A stretch of 64,000 nt of DNA. Origin: Sapria himalayana (Eukaryota > Streptophyta > Magnoliopsida > Malpighiales > Rafflesiaceae). The notes beneath the pieces were generated by a model. It saw only the letters and a list, made by a program, of their open reading frames with translations, did no database searches and had not been told where the DNA came from. Below are positions 39,740 through 50,665 of the stretch, piece after piece. The first letter of the stretch is position 1; each line of letters opens with the position of its first letter. The stretch covers positions 1 to 64,000 of the forward strand of contig JAREIK010010172.1 in the NCBI GenBank assembly GCA_029783825.1, written 5' to 3'. A program made the position numbers and the translations under genes.

Positions 39740-42375
39740 TGAATTTTAAACTTCATTAGTAAATGGTAAATACGAGGCATTCACTATCATATGGCATCTC
39801 AATGAAATATTTCAAAAGCATGCTCATATTGGAAGATGTTCTACCATTAAAGCATTTCTTTCCAACATGATAGTTATAAGAAAGTTCAGTTAGGCTCATG
39901 TCTTGAAAACAAAGTGCTATCTAGACCATTTGGAAAAATTTGTTTAGTAATTAACTAAGAGCTTGATGTTGACATTATTCTCCAATGTTTACCAGATGAA
40001 TATGATAGTAGATAATTTTGTTTTGAATTATAATATGCATAATATGAAGAAATTAATAACTGAGCTCCATGGGATGCTAAAGACCGATGATTGAAGTATT
40101 AAAAATATTAGTCATATAATAATGGTTCAAACTGATAAGGTAATGAAGAGGAAAGGAAAAAGAAAGGGTATGGCTAGGAATTACAAGAAACCAAAAACAA
40201 ATCCTATGTTTAATTATCAACCCAAGATTAAGCAGCACAAAGAGGGAGATTATTTTTTCAAGCATAAATTTGGTCATCAGAAATAAAAATTACACTCTCG
40301 ATCTTGAAAGATCAAAAGAAAAGGAAAAATAGAGAGAATATATCTTTAGGTATTAATGTTATAGAAGTTAATTTATCTATTTCTATTTTTTGGGTATTAG
40401 ATATCAATTGTGGATCTCACATTTACATTAATGTATAAGATGTAAGAAATAATAGATCCTTGACTAAAGATGAGGTAGACCTATGTGTTGGTCATGAAGG
40501 GTTGTTGTAGCAACTTACTCTTTAACTCTACTTTCTTGACTTATTTTGTATTTGGAAAATTATAATTATATTCCTACTATGAGTAAGATTATAATTTTTA
40601 TTTAATATTTGTACATACTTAATTTGTCTTTAATTAATAATAATAATATTTGCTTCATTTATCATGTTAGTATCTTTTATAATGATGCTTACTTATTAAT
40701 TAGTCCATATCTTCTAAACCATGATAATCCAAACAAAACGTAAGTCAATAACATTAATACTAAACGACTTAAATCTTATGATTTAAACACATATCTTTCC
40801 CATTTCCATTTAAGCCAAATAAATGATAAACAAATTTCAAAGCTTTATAAAGATGAACTTTTATATTTATATGATTTTGAATCTAATGAAGTGTCTGAAT
40901 CTTATATGTTAGTGAAATGATTACAATTTTTTTATAAGTCATAATGAAAGGTTGATAAGTTATTGGGCTATATATATATGGTGATATATGTGGATCAATA
41001 AGTTTGATAAATAAAGGAAGTGACTAGTGTTTCATTATTTTTTACAAATGATTTTAGTAGATATAGTTATCATCAATTTGATAAAACGAAATGGTGGATG
41101 TTTTGAAAAATTATAAATATTCAAGAATATGGTACAAAACCAACTTGAAAATAGTATTAAAATATCTCCATTAAATTAAGATGTAGACTACTTAAGCTAA
41201 GAATTTGTTGATTAGTTTAGAGATCATGATATTATTTCACAATTAGCTACATCACAAACACCTCAATAGTATTATATTTTTGAATTGATAAATTAAACTT
41301 TATTAGATATAGATCAATCTATGATGAGTCAAACAAATCTTCTAATATACTTTTCAAGTTATCTTTTGAGATTGCAACATTCAATCTTAATTGTGCTCAA
41401 TCTAAGGTAGTTCAAAAGATATTGTATGAGAAATGAACTTGAGAATCTCTAAATTTGTATAAGATTTGTGTTCATGAAGTTGATGTCAAGTATCAGATTT
41501 CTAACAAATTAACACCCATATTAGATAAATATTATTTCATGGTATATCCTAAAAAAACAAAAAGGATATTACTTTTAAAATATTTTAAAGAACAAAATGT
41601 TCATTTGAAATGATGTCTTTGTAGAAAAAGAGTTAATATTTAAAAAGATTAGGTAGAGTAAAATTCTTTTTAAATAAGTTAAGAACTAGTAAAATTCATT
41701 TTGAACAAAGTATTCAATCCAAATTTGTATTAATTCATTTTGAGAAAATATTGAACCAAATTTGAAAACTCAACATGTCACATAAGTTGTTAAACCTATA
41801 CAAAGTAACAAAGGGGTTAGATAAGGTCGAGTAAGATATATTAGAATCCCAAAAAATGTGGATTTCTCATGATTGATAATTAGGATATGATCTTTATAGA
41901 TCATTATGATCTCATATTTTTTAATAGGCAATATATATTCTAGACTCCAAATAACGTTTAAAAGTCATGTAATCTAAGATATAATCTATGTATGATAATT
42001 AAGTTTGGAACTTGATTGATCAACATAAAGGTTTAAAAACTACAAGGTACAAGTGAACTTTTAAAAAGAATATCTAAGTAAAAAGCATTGTTCATTTATT
42101 TAAAGCAATATTACTTTTAAGAGATTTCAAGTAAACTCATGGCACTGACTATAATGAAACTTTGTTACCAAATCATATGCTTAAATCTATATGAATTCTT
42201 CTTGCCAAAGTTTCATATTATTATGGTTATAACAAATTTAAAATGAATTTCAAAACAATATTTATTAATGAAAAGTTGTAAGAGGATGTGTACTTGACAC
42301 AATATGAGAGTTTTTATGATCTTAAAAATTCTAGAAATGTGTATGTAAGCTTCAAAGGTCAATTAATGGATTAAA
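39740..42375 (+). mobile_element. Ty1/copia gag-protease-integrase-RT remnant
   Basis: Plus-strand traces follow copia order. Gag: IWHLNEIFQKHAHIG near 39785, LPDEYDS and FVLNYNMHNMKKLITELHGM near 39990-40080, and a basic KRKGKRKGMARNYKKPK tract near 40150. Protease: WVLDINCGSH at 40391-40420, where DTG is replaced by DIN. GAG-pre-integrase: HFHLSQINDKQISKLYKDEL near 40805. Integrase: GDICGSISLINKGSD and FTNDFSRYSY near 40980-41060. RT: THGTDYNETLL near 42135, MLKSI*ILLAK, and INEKL*EDVYLTQYESF to about 42320. Alignment stops soon after, before YVDD. Many stops and frameshifts. Confidence 0.85.
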
Positions 42376-42418
42376 AAATACATTTAAAAGATGATTTTAT
42401 CAAAATTTTATATTTTTT

Positions 42419-43180
42419 TTATAAGAAGGTTAGTGGGAGTGCAATAATTTTTCTAACATCCACATTATCTTCTATCTCTTGATCCTTGCTTTTTATCATT
42501 CTTTGCTGCTTATTTGAGATAGATTCATAAAGATTCCTAAAGGTTTCCTCACATTCTATCACTCTAGTCTCCAATCCTTTCATTGTGTCTTCTAAGATCT
42601 TTATAACTCTATTCTCATATTTCTCTTGGGTGAAAATGAATAAGTTATCCTTCATGATGAGATGCAGCTTTAACAAAGCATTATGTTGCTCTACCTTGAC
42701 CTTATTTTCTTTTTTATTTTTCTTCACATATTCATCTCACTTGTTGTCTTTATTTTTCAATTATACCACAGAGGATCTATGCATCATCATTAGGCTCTCT
42801 CTTCAATCAAATCTCCCTTTAATTAGTATCCAACTTCATAGTCTTCAGTAGGATGATTTCTTCTAAGTTTCATTCTCATATATCCATTGGAAATTCGTAT
42901 TTCAGTGTCGATTCTTTAGGGATCTCTCCAAATCTCTCCCTTTCTTCTACATCAGCTTTGGGAAAGACTAACTTCTTGCCAGTCAATAGTTGATTTTTAC
43001 CCTTCAAGAACCAACTTTCTCTTCTTATTTTTTTCAAGTCCTTTTTTCACACCAAGTCACCAACCAATTCAAAGGGATATTCACGAGTACCATTCATTAC
43101 CACCCCCAACCACTAGGGCTTCTTTGTCATGACATAGCGTTGTGATCAAGGAGTGAACTATATGACATGAAAATTCCTTT
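42419..43180 (-). pseudogene. Degraded coding trace, unidentified
   Basis: The minus strand holds a 102-codon frame (42419-42727) rich in charged residues, with heptad-like ILEDTMKGLETRVIECEETF, suggesting a coiled coil. Upstream, at about 42890-43110, is a continuous-looking reading with EYPFELVGDLV, WFLKGKNQLLTGKKLVFP and ERFGEIPKESTLKYEFPMD, interrupted by stops. The composition is protein-like and not repeat-derived. I do not recognise the family. The context (directly after truncated copia RT) suggests a retroelement Gag-like or accessory reading frame. Confidence 0.35.
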
Positions 43181-43186
43181 CTTTGG

Positions 43187-43650
43187 AATTCAAAAATAAG
43201 ATGTCAAATGGGCCAGGTAACCCATGCATGGCTTGTGGCATTGCCTAGTTCATCCATCTAGCCCAGCATGGCACGGTCTAGAACAGTGCCTAGTCCTGGA
43301 CCATGTCACCATGAGGCATGCCTTGTGTTGTGCTGGGCTGGCATGAGTTGTGCCTTGTGTTGGGCTAACACAAGTCATGCCTCATGTCAGGCTAGGCATG
43401 ACCCATATGTATGGTCTAGTGGCATGGTTAACTAGTCTGAGGACCCAAGATCAGCTATCGTCAAGTCATAGGCTAAGCCACATTGAGTGACCACCCGATG
43501 GGGCGGGTTTTCTAAAAAAATCTAGCCACATAAGTTAGATCTTGCTTATATGGCCAATTACAATTCGAAATCCAAGTAAGTCAACCACCCATTATGTTTT
43601 TACAAAATGGGCTCATAATAAGGATAATGATAGGCCTCACATATCACTAT
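43187..43650. mobile_element. GC-rich MITE-like repeat, copy 4
   Basis: Begins near ATGTCAAATGGGCCAGGTAA, then GCATGGC/CATGCC-rich text. It ends in a less GC-rich segment with GGGCGGGTTTTCTAAAAAAA and CAACCACCCATTATG. That distal segment aligns with 46065-46185 of copy 5, including an internal inverted repeat (CCACATAAG...CTTATATGG, 43526-43553). The two copies therefore share extended homology beyond the common vocabulary of the family. Confidence 0.6.
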
Positions 43651-45587
43651 TCATGTTGGCCCATCAGCTATCAAATTGATTCCAATAGATATTGAAGTCA
43701 GATTTTGATGGCTATCCTGATTCTGGCATATTTAAAATACAAAAAAAATAATTAAAAAATAAAATTTTTAATAAGTTTTAATTTTATTTTTCTCTATAAT
43801 TAGAGAAGAATAAATATAGATATTCATTCTCAATTTTTCTCCTCTCTCTAACTCTCTCAATTTCATATTCCTTTATTTATATCTTCTAATAATTTGTGTA
43901 GTATAGTCTATCTACCCTCTTTAATATATTATTTTTTAATATACATATGAGATATACATATACAGTATACTATACTATTTTTTTATTTCAATTTATATTT
44001 AATGCTTGTGCATATAGAAATGAGACAGATGATTCATGATAGTGTGGGTATGCTTGTCAGCCTGTACAACACTATAAGTTGGTTCAGTGGACACTCGACT
44101 CTGGAAATTTGAATTTATAATAAAATCATCTATTGTACATACTAGTTTTTAAATTTTAAGGCTGCAGTGCGACTTTAGAACTTTAGAATTTTTGTTACAA
44201 CTTTCATATTTTATTTAAATAATATAAATAAATAAAATGTCACATAGTGAATTTAATTTAAATTAGTATCAAATTAACATAGACATAGAAGTAAATAACA
44301 ATGTTAATCTTACTAAAAGGTTCAAGATAGAAACTATATTTTTTCCAAAGGCTTAAATCCAAACCCATATGCCACTTAAAAAATAAAAAACTAGGCAAAC
44401 GTTAGTAGTTTGGGCACACTTAAAAATAATAATATTTAAAAATTATAGGGGTATCAATGAAGAATCAATACCTAATATATATATATATATATATATATGT
44501 AGAAGTGTGTGTGAGACTGGGCACCTAAAAAGGTATGTCGATCAATGCTTCAAAAAATATGATGCTTTAGACACGAGGTAAACTCAACATAATGACAAGG
44601 TCTTTCAAGTTGGGATCTAGTTCATATTCGTTGACCCCCTTTAGTTTTGGATGGAAATAATGCATTTGAAATACAAAATCTAAAATATAATAGCGTGTTT
44701 CAAAAATATGCCCAAACTAGTGCGTCTGGAAACAGCGTGGCAATGGACGTCGTTCACAACGACGGCCATTGCCACACTGTTTCCAGACGCACTAGTTTGG
44801 GCATATTTTTGAAACTCATATTATATTTTAGATTTTTTATTTCAAATATATTATTTCCTTACAAAACTCGATTTTATGTATGATACAAAAATTTCAAATA
44901 TGTAGTCATGTATGATTCAAGGTTGAATCATTTTCAAAATTGAGAGAACAATGATTATCAAGAAAAAAAATATCCAAAAGAATCATTAGTTATTATAGCA
45001 AATGAAAGAGTAAGGACTAAATAGACATATTGAACAAGCATGGGCTGGATCACACATGTTTGGGCATTACTCTAGTTAAAAAATATTCAATTAAAAAGTG
45101 TTAAATGACTATGAATAATATGTAAAACACTCAAACTACATATGCGAATGCTCTAAGTAATTTTAATATTATAACCTTCCAATATTGTTACATAATTTTC
45201 TTTATTGAACATTTTTTATTTTCTCGATTTTCTTTTTTACTTTCTTTTTTGACTTTGTACTATCAATGAAACTACTCTTATTTATATTGAAGGTGCTCAA
45301 TAATATAACTATTATCTATTTTCAATAGAGCAATCATAAAGTCAAAATCAGAGAGACTGATTTTAAGATCATCTATCTCCCCAGTGAGCTCATCTCTAGT
45401 CTAAGTAGGTTGTTTATGCCTCTCTCTCTCCTAATATAGACTTTAAATCCTTGATTGTCAAATTTCCTAATTATTGATTCAATGAGTATGAGTCTACTCT
45501 AGTTAAGACTCATAACTTATTATGTCAATTGGCCTTAAATAAGATCTCCCTTTCTAAGAAACCTTACTCTTTCTAGACTGGAGATGA
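43651..45587. other. AT-rich spacer containing a long hairpin
   Basis: Apart from the inverted repeat at 44643-44869, this holds A/T-rich sequence, an (AT)n run near 44478-44498, and no gene I can support. Confidence 0.5.
44643..44869. repeat. Long near-perfect inverted repeat (227 bp, ~112-bp arms)
   Basis: The left arm runs from AGTTTTG near 44643 to CGTCGTT ending at 44754, and the right arm from AACGACG at 44758 to CAAAACT near 44869, with a 3-base loop (CAC). The inner ~55 bp of each arm is GC-rich and almost perfectly paired (TTTGGGCATA, GACGCACTAG, TGTTTCCAGA). The outer ~55 bp is AT-rich with a few mismatches and small indels. A foldback MITE or a long hairpin RNA locus would both fit. 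The 78-codon frame across it is a by-product of the palindrome. Confidence 0.9.
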
Positions 45588-45752
45588 AAAAGGGATGTGC
45601 TACCCACGTATGACCTATGGCACATCCCATGAAAATAGGCCTGGGCATGGCCTAAAATACTGATCCATCCGAGCATGTTTTGAATGGGATGACACAAGCC
45701 ATGCTAGCTTGGACCTAATGCTGGCAAAGGTGGGCATGTAGTGCTAGCCAAG
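45588..45752. mobile_element. GC-rich element fragment adjoining copy 5
   Basis: Starts near GGAGATGAAAAAGGGATGTG, similar to a diverged TAGAGGTGAAAA-GGGC terminus, and holds CATGGCC/GGGCATG-rich text. It ends where a fresh TAGAGGTATCAACTAGGTC terminus begins at 45753, so it may be an older copy interrupted by a younger one. Confidence 0.42.
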
Positions 45753-46415
45753 TAGAGGTATCAACTAGGTCAGGTGACCCACACACAAACCATGGCACGA
45801 CATAGTTTAGCTGTGCCTAGCTTGACACGATACCATTCTAAATTGTGATTGGTCCAGAATCGTGCTGTCCCATGGCATGGTTTATGTCGTGCTAGGCCGA
45901 TGTGAGCTATGCTAAGCAAACACGATCCATGCTAGGCAGGCACATGGCGTGCCTCATGCCAAGCTAGGCATGACCCTTGTGCCTAGCTAGGTAACATGGT
46001 CCACTAGCCCGGGGACCCAGGATCAACTATGGTTCATAGGTCAAGTCCCATCAGGTGATTGCCCAATGGGGTAGGTTATATTTTAAAAAAAATAGTCATG
46101 TAAGTCAAATTTTACTTACATGGCTGATTGCAATTAGCCGATCATGTAAGTCAATCACCCATTACTTTTTCATGCAATGGATTCTAATAGGGATGGTCCG
46201 GCAAGATCTAGCACAACCCTGTACTCGGCCAAGCAAGTCATGTGGACACAATACAACTCATTTGACACCTTTACGGCCAAACAAGACTCAAGTAACCCAT
46301 GGGAAAACATGTCATACTAGGCTACACTTTTTTAGAAGCATTCTAGCATAATAAGACTCAGTTAAAAAATCAAGCTCAATCATGTCATGCTAGCATGACA
46401 CATTTTTCACCTTTA
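45753..46415. mobile_element. GC-rich MITE-like repeat, copy 5
   Basis: Left end TAGAGGTATCAACTAGGTC. Right end ACACATTTTTCACCTTTA (ending about 46415) is a plausible degraded inverted terminus. The interior has GCATGG/CATGCC-rich text, then a part homologous to copy 4, with a perfect 9-bp-arm inverted repeat CATGTAAGT...ACTTACATG at 46097-46122. A TTGACACCT motif also occurs at 46262. The 98-codon frame at 46055-46351 is compositional. Clear flanking target-site duplications were not found. Confidence 0.6.
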
Positions 46416-48070
46416 CTCCAAATTCAATATGATCTAAATTTTTTGATAAATATGATGACTTAATGAGAGTAACATTATATTAAGTACTAATATGCTTAGA
46501 TATAGCTGACTGGTGACTCTCTCTACAAATTAATAGACTACATCTACATAGGATTACTAATAAGGAAGAAAGGGAAATGATCCATGTGTAACTTATAGGC
46601 TCACATTCGTCCTAAATTCATTAAAAAAATATATCAAAAAAAAAAATAATAATTATACTCACTAAAATCTTATAAATCTCTAATTAAGAGTATTTTTATT
46701 CTTTTTAAGCTCACATTCCAAGGCCCTACGTGTTAGCTTGTCCCCTTCCTAGAGATTAATCAAGGACAAAATAAGTATACTTAAATACTATGAGGCATGT
46801 TAAATAGGTTATATGATTGATAATGATATACTGTGAGAAAGGACAAAAGATGAGATATGATTGATTATATAGATTATGACTAAAACTATATCTTTCCAAA
46901 AAAAAATAAATTAGAATACTCTTTTAAAGTAAGAGTATCAGAATTATCTCAATCATATATTTATTTTTTATTTTAGCAACCTCATTTTATTGAGGTGTGT
47001 TGGCGCATGCAGTTTAGTCCATAAACTCATTTTATGAAATATTTTAATAGATTATTATTTCTTAACTTTTTTAATATTTTTATTAAATTAATTTTTTTAT
47101 TATTTTATAAAATATTTAAAAAAACTTGCTATTAGATAAAAGATATCCATGTATAACTTGATCAATTATCAATAAAAATAATCAAATACCTAAAATTTTC
47201 TTTGATCGTATCTCTACTAGGACTTTGTATGAGATTGATTATACCCTTACCTAAACCAAAATGATGTATATGATAAGAAGTTATAATAAACTTTCATAAC
47301 TAATATGCAACACACTCTAAGATCAAAATACTCTTAAAAATATGATAAAATATTCTCAACCTAGTCAATAATAAATGAACAAGATGAACTTGCATGAGTA
47401 AATGATGTAATGCACTCAAGTATTTAGAATATCTTGTAAAAAAAACATACAAACAACTTTTCTCAATATCAAATATAGTATTCCTTAAAATATTACTATC
47501 TTATAAATAAATATCAATGAAATTAAAACAAAGTCAAAGTTGAGCTACCATAAAAAACTACTCACATAAAATACACTAATATAATCAAGAATAAGCAATA
47601 TAAAAGAATTAACAAAGATCTAAGTTAGATACTATAATATTCAATACCTTTTAAATATTTATTATTAACTTTAATAATATTTTCAAATATCATCTTAGTA
47701 AATAGTTGTTTTACTAATCTCTAATAAATTTAAGTATTATGAAGAATAAACTCATTGAGAATCACAAGATGGCATTGTTAGTCAATATATTACTCTCAAT
47801 ATTATGTAAATCTCTTAACTTTCTCTTTATATATAATATTGAATAATTAACTATGGTATCGATCATACTCCTATAATGAGTAGACTAAACTACAATACTC
47901 ATCCATCTACTTATATTTCTATCAACTCTATTTATGTTGTGTTATAAAATTATAGTTTCTCCAAATAAGAAATAGAGCGACACCAAAATAGGATTTCTGC
48001 AAATCTTAATTTCAGTTTTTTTTTATTTTGCCCAAAATATCCCAATAGTGCCTCATGCACACCACTGTAC
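46416..48070. other. AT-rich spacer downstream of the PPR gene
   Basis: A/T-rich sequence with no recognisable gene or strong repeat. Isolated retroelement-like words (near 47140-47420, minus-strand copia-like flavour) were too weak to annotate. Confidence 0.45.
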
Positions 48071-48074
48071 GATT

Positions 48075-48290
48075 CTGTCCTGATGCGGTGCACAGTGCAC
48101 CACCAACAAGCCTCCACCCTGCTCAGGCACACTACCACATGTGCTTCTACTCAGGCATGCTACTGTGTGCCGTTTCCCTACTCAGGCACCCCACCACGCA
48201 TACCTCTGCCATGCTCAAGTGCACCATCGTGGGCACCTGTCTCTTGCTTGTACACACCACCACATGCACACACCTACACATAATCAAGCA
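48075..48290. repeat. Degenerate ~31-bp minisatellite, GC-rich
   Basis: Units start with CTCAGGCAC or close variants at 48122, 48150, 48181, 48214 (CTCAAGTGC) and 48247 (CTTGTACAC), at spacings of 28, 31, 33 and 33 bases. Each is followed by a C/A-rich CACCAC-like body and a TG-rich tail. The GC content contrasts with both flanks. It lies about 250 bp beyond the PPR stop codon. The overlapping short frames on the plus strand come from the absence of stops in this C-rich text. Confidence 0.6.
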
Positions 48291-48539
48291 CCACCAAATC
48301 ACTCACAATGGGTGTGCGACAACTATACTTGATGGCACACAATAAATGCTTGCCTTCTTTATCCATTATATAATGGACAAAAAAAATTGGCACGGCCAAT
48401 ATGTTGGATGCTTCCATTATCATAAAAAAAACAAATATAAAAATGAAAAGCTTAGAACATCTATTAATAGAGACTTTGAAATACTAGACATGATATCATG
48501 TTTCATGATTAAAGTTCCATTTCAATGCTTGCCATCGTA
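48291..48539. other. 3' flank of the PPR gene
   Basis: AT-rich sequence immediately after the PPR stop on the minus strand. Continuing the translation past the stop in all minus-strand frames shows no E+ or DYW domain, so the protein does not look like a truncated DYW-class protein. No clear minus-strand AATAAA was seen before about 48020. Confidence 0.5.
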
Positions 48540-50156
48540 TCATGAACATGCCCCAATTGTTTGAACCCAACTTAGGGCAGCAGGCTTTTTTGCATCTATA
48601 TCAACTATCTTCTGTTTCAAGGCAACGACATCCTGCCATCGCTCAGCATTTGCATATACATGCACCAAGAGCAAGAGGTAACCAATAGCTTGGTCAGGGT
48701 CCAGCTCAACAATAAACTTTTGAACTACATGGGCAGCAATCTCTGCGTTTTTGTGAATTCTACATCCACCAAGCAAAGCACCCCACACTGCATCATTTGG
48801 CTTCATGGGCATGGCCTTTATGAGATCATATGCTTCATCCAACAGCCCTGCACGGCTAAATAAATCAACCATGCAACCATAATGCTCAATTTTGGGATGA
48901 ATACCCCAAATTGAAATCATATTTTTAAAAAAATTGCGACCCTCATTAATCAATCCAGCATGGCTGCAGGCACTAAGAACCCCAATGAAGGTTATACCAT
49001 CAGGTTTTGTTTGCCTGCTTCCCATCCTTTGCATCAGCTGAAACACAGAAAGAGCCTCTAGCGCATGCCCCTGTTTTGCTAATCCAGTTATCATGCTCGT
49101 CCAGGAGACCGTGTTTTTCTGTGGCATTAACTTAAACACTTGGCACGCTCTCTCTATCGCACCACAGCTAGCATACATGTGCATCAAAGCATTGTTCAAA
49201 GAAACCAACACCGAGTGGCTTTGAGAAATAAATCTCTCTTCTACATAAGAGTGAATCCACTTACCCAATTTCAAATTCCCAGAATCAGCACAGGCAGACA
49301 AAGCTGACACCAATGTTACCTGGTCTGGTTCCACACCATCTCGCCTCATTTTATTGAATAAATCTAATGCCTGCCTGCACTTCCCCTTTCGGCTATATCC
49401 TGCGATCATAGTTGTCCATGAGACAACATTCCTCTCTGGCATCTCATCAAAAATCTTCCTCGCCTGACAAACATTTCCGCACCTTACATACGCTGCAAGC
49501 AGCGAATTTAAGCACACGACATTTCTTCCATCCATATCATCAAACAGCTTAAGTGCATGCCTAACATTTTCATCATTACCACCCATTGCATACAAATTAA
49601 CCAAATTTGTCTGGACAAGCTCATTTGAGGAATACCCGTTAATCAAAACCCTCCCATGCACCTGTTTGCCCTCTCTCAACAACCCCGCCCGTGAAAAACC
49701 ACTCAAAAGAAAAGAATAAGTGAACCCATCTGGCTTTGTCTCCCTAGCCACCATCTGATTGAAGAATGAAACAGAATTTTCTTGTGATTTGCTTCGAGCA
49801 TGACCCCTGATCATCTGATTCCATAAGCAAACACTCGGGTTCTTGATATCTTTGAAAACCCTGTGTGCCGAACATAGAAGATGATCAGAAGCTGCGTAGA
49901 ATGACACTAACTTGGCGAGAATGTAGTTTTTCTGAGAATATCCGTTGGTGACTATTTGGGTGTGGATTTGCGAAATACTTTTGAAGGTTTTGCACTTCTG
50001 CAATAAATGAAATATGCATTGTTGCAGGGCTCTCGAGGTCTTTCTTGAGTTCGATATAATCGGTTCTTCCAATATCATGGAATCGATGATTGGCCTCGCG
50101 GGCAAAATTCCATTAGTTTCACTTTCGGCCTCTCTTTCAGGATGCTGCACAAACAT
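48540..50156 (-). CDS. Pentatricopeptide repeat protein, PLS class, E subgroup
   Basis: A single uninterrupted 538-codon frame, no intron, ending TGA at 48540-48542. The tandem ~31-36-residue PPR motifs are clear: P motifs with SVCLWNQMIRGHA (108-120) and VVSWTTMIAGYSRKGK (244-259); L motifs with TYSFLLSGFSRAG (146-158) and ITFIGVLSACSHAG (388-401); S motifs with NALMHMYASCGAIERA (322-337) and YGCMVDLFSRAGLLDEA (426-442). An E domain follows (WGALLGGCRIHKNAE from 458; LDPDQAIGYLLLLVHVYANA from 485) and the chain ends at SWVQTIG with no E+ or DYW domain. Such proteins normally enter chloroplasts or mitochondria and bind specific organelle transcripts, often for C-to-U editing with a DYW partner; the target here is unknown. 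The first ATG (50154-50156) lies at the edge of a minisatellite; Met27 (50076-50078) is an alternative start. It is the only intact gene in the window. Confidence 0.93.
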   Translation of the reverse strand: MFVQHPEREAESETNGILPARPIIDSMILEEPIISNSRKTSRALQQCIFHLLQKCKTFKSISQIHTQIVTNGYSQKNYILAKLVSFYAASDHLLCSAHRVFKDIKNPSVCLWNQMIRGHARSKSQENSVSFFNQMVARETKPDGFTYSFLLSGFSRAGLLREGKQVHGRVLINGYSSNELVQTNLVNLYAMGGNDENVRHALKLFDDMDGRNVVCLNSLLAAYVRCGNVCQARKIFDEMPERNVVSWTTMIAGYSRKGKCRQALDLFNKMRRDGVEPDQVTLVSALSACADSGNLKLGKWIHSYVEERFISQSHSVLVSLNNALMHMYASCGAIERACQVFKLMPQKNTVSWTSMITGLAKQGHALEALSVFQLMQRMGSRQTKPDGITFIGVLSACSHAGLINEGRNFFKNMISIWGIHPKIEHYGCMVDLFSRAGLLDEAYDLIKAMPMKPNDAVWGALLGGCRIHKNAEIAAHVVQKFIVELDPDQAIGYLLLLVHVYANAERWQDVVALKQKIVDIDAKKPAALSWVQTIGACS

Positions 50157-50665
50157 GCGTTATGTATAAACATGTTATACATGTTTATACATGCGTTATG
50201 GATAAACATGTTATACATGTTTATACATGTTTTGTGCACAAACATGCGGATTAGAGGTGCATAAACACATACATAATGCGTTATGTGTGTGCACAAACAT
50301 GCTGCACATACATGCAAAATTCCATAAGTGCATAACTGGTTATGCGTTATGCACAAACATGCGTTATGCACAAACATGCGTTATGCATAACAAACACGTT
50401 ATGTATAAACATGCATTATGCATAATAGGTTGTGCATAAACACATGTTATACATGATTGGTTAAGCGTAAACATGCATTGTGAATAATTAATTATGGATA
50501 AACATGCGTTATACAAAACCAACATGTTATGCATAAACACACGTTATACATAACCAACATATTATGCATAAAAAACATGTTATGCAGAACAAATCTCAAT
50601 CATAATGCAAACATGAACACATTTTGCATAATTAACGTGTTATGGATAACTAGTTATGCACGAAA
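50150..50665. repeat. Minisatellite at the 5' end of the PPR gene
   Basis: Built from ATAAACATG, GCGTTATG, TTATACATG and TTATGCATAA words. Two consecutive exact-length 36-bp units start at 50157 and 50193, differing by one base (GTTATGT/GTTATGG). Further on, shorter ~17-18-bp units (ACAAACATGCGTTATGC) and 30-40-bp units continue with decay to about 50665. Many words are palindromic. The array touches the first ATG of the PPR frame, so it would lie in the promoter or 5' UTR. Confidence 0.82.

Noticed and set aside
44647..44883. 78-codon plus-strand frame over the hairpin
   Set aside because: It translates both arms of a palindrome; the frame is a by-product and shows no domain.
46055..46351. 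98-codon plus-strand frame
   Set aside because: It crosses the distal part of GC-rich element copy 5, including its inverted repeat, and shows no domain.
48055..48345. Three overlapping plus-strand frames with His/Thr/Cys-rich translations
   Set aside because: They lie over the C/A-rich minisatellite, which has few stop codons in any plus-strand frame. Composition follows the repeat.
48660..48863. 67-codon plus-strand frame
   Set aside because: Antisense shadow of the PPR gene.
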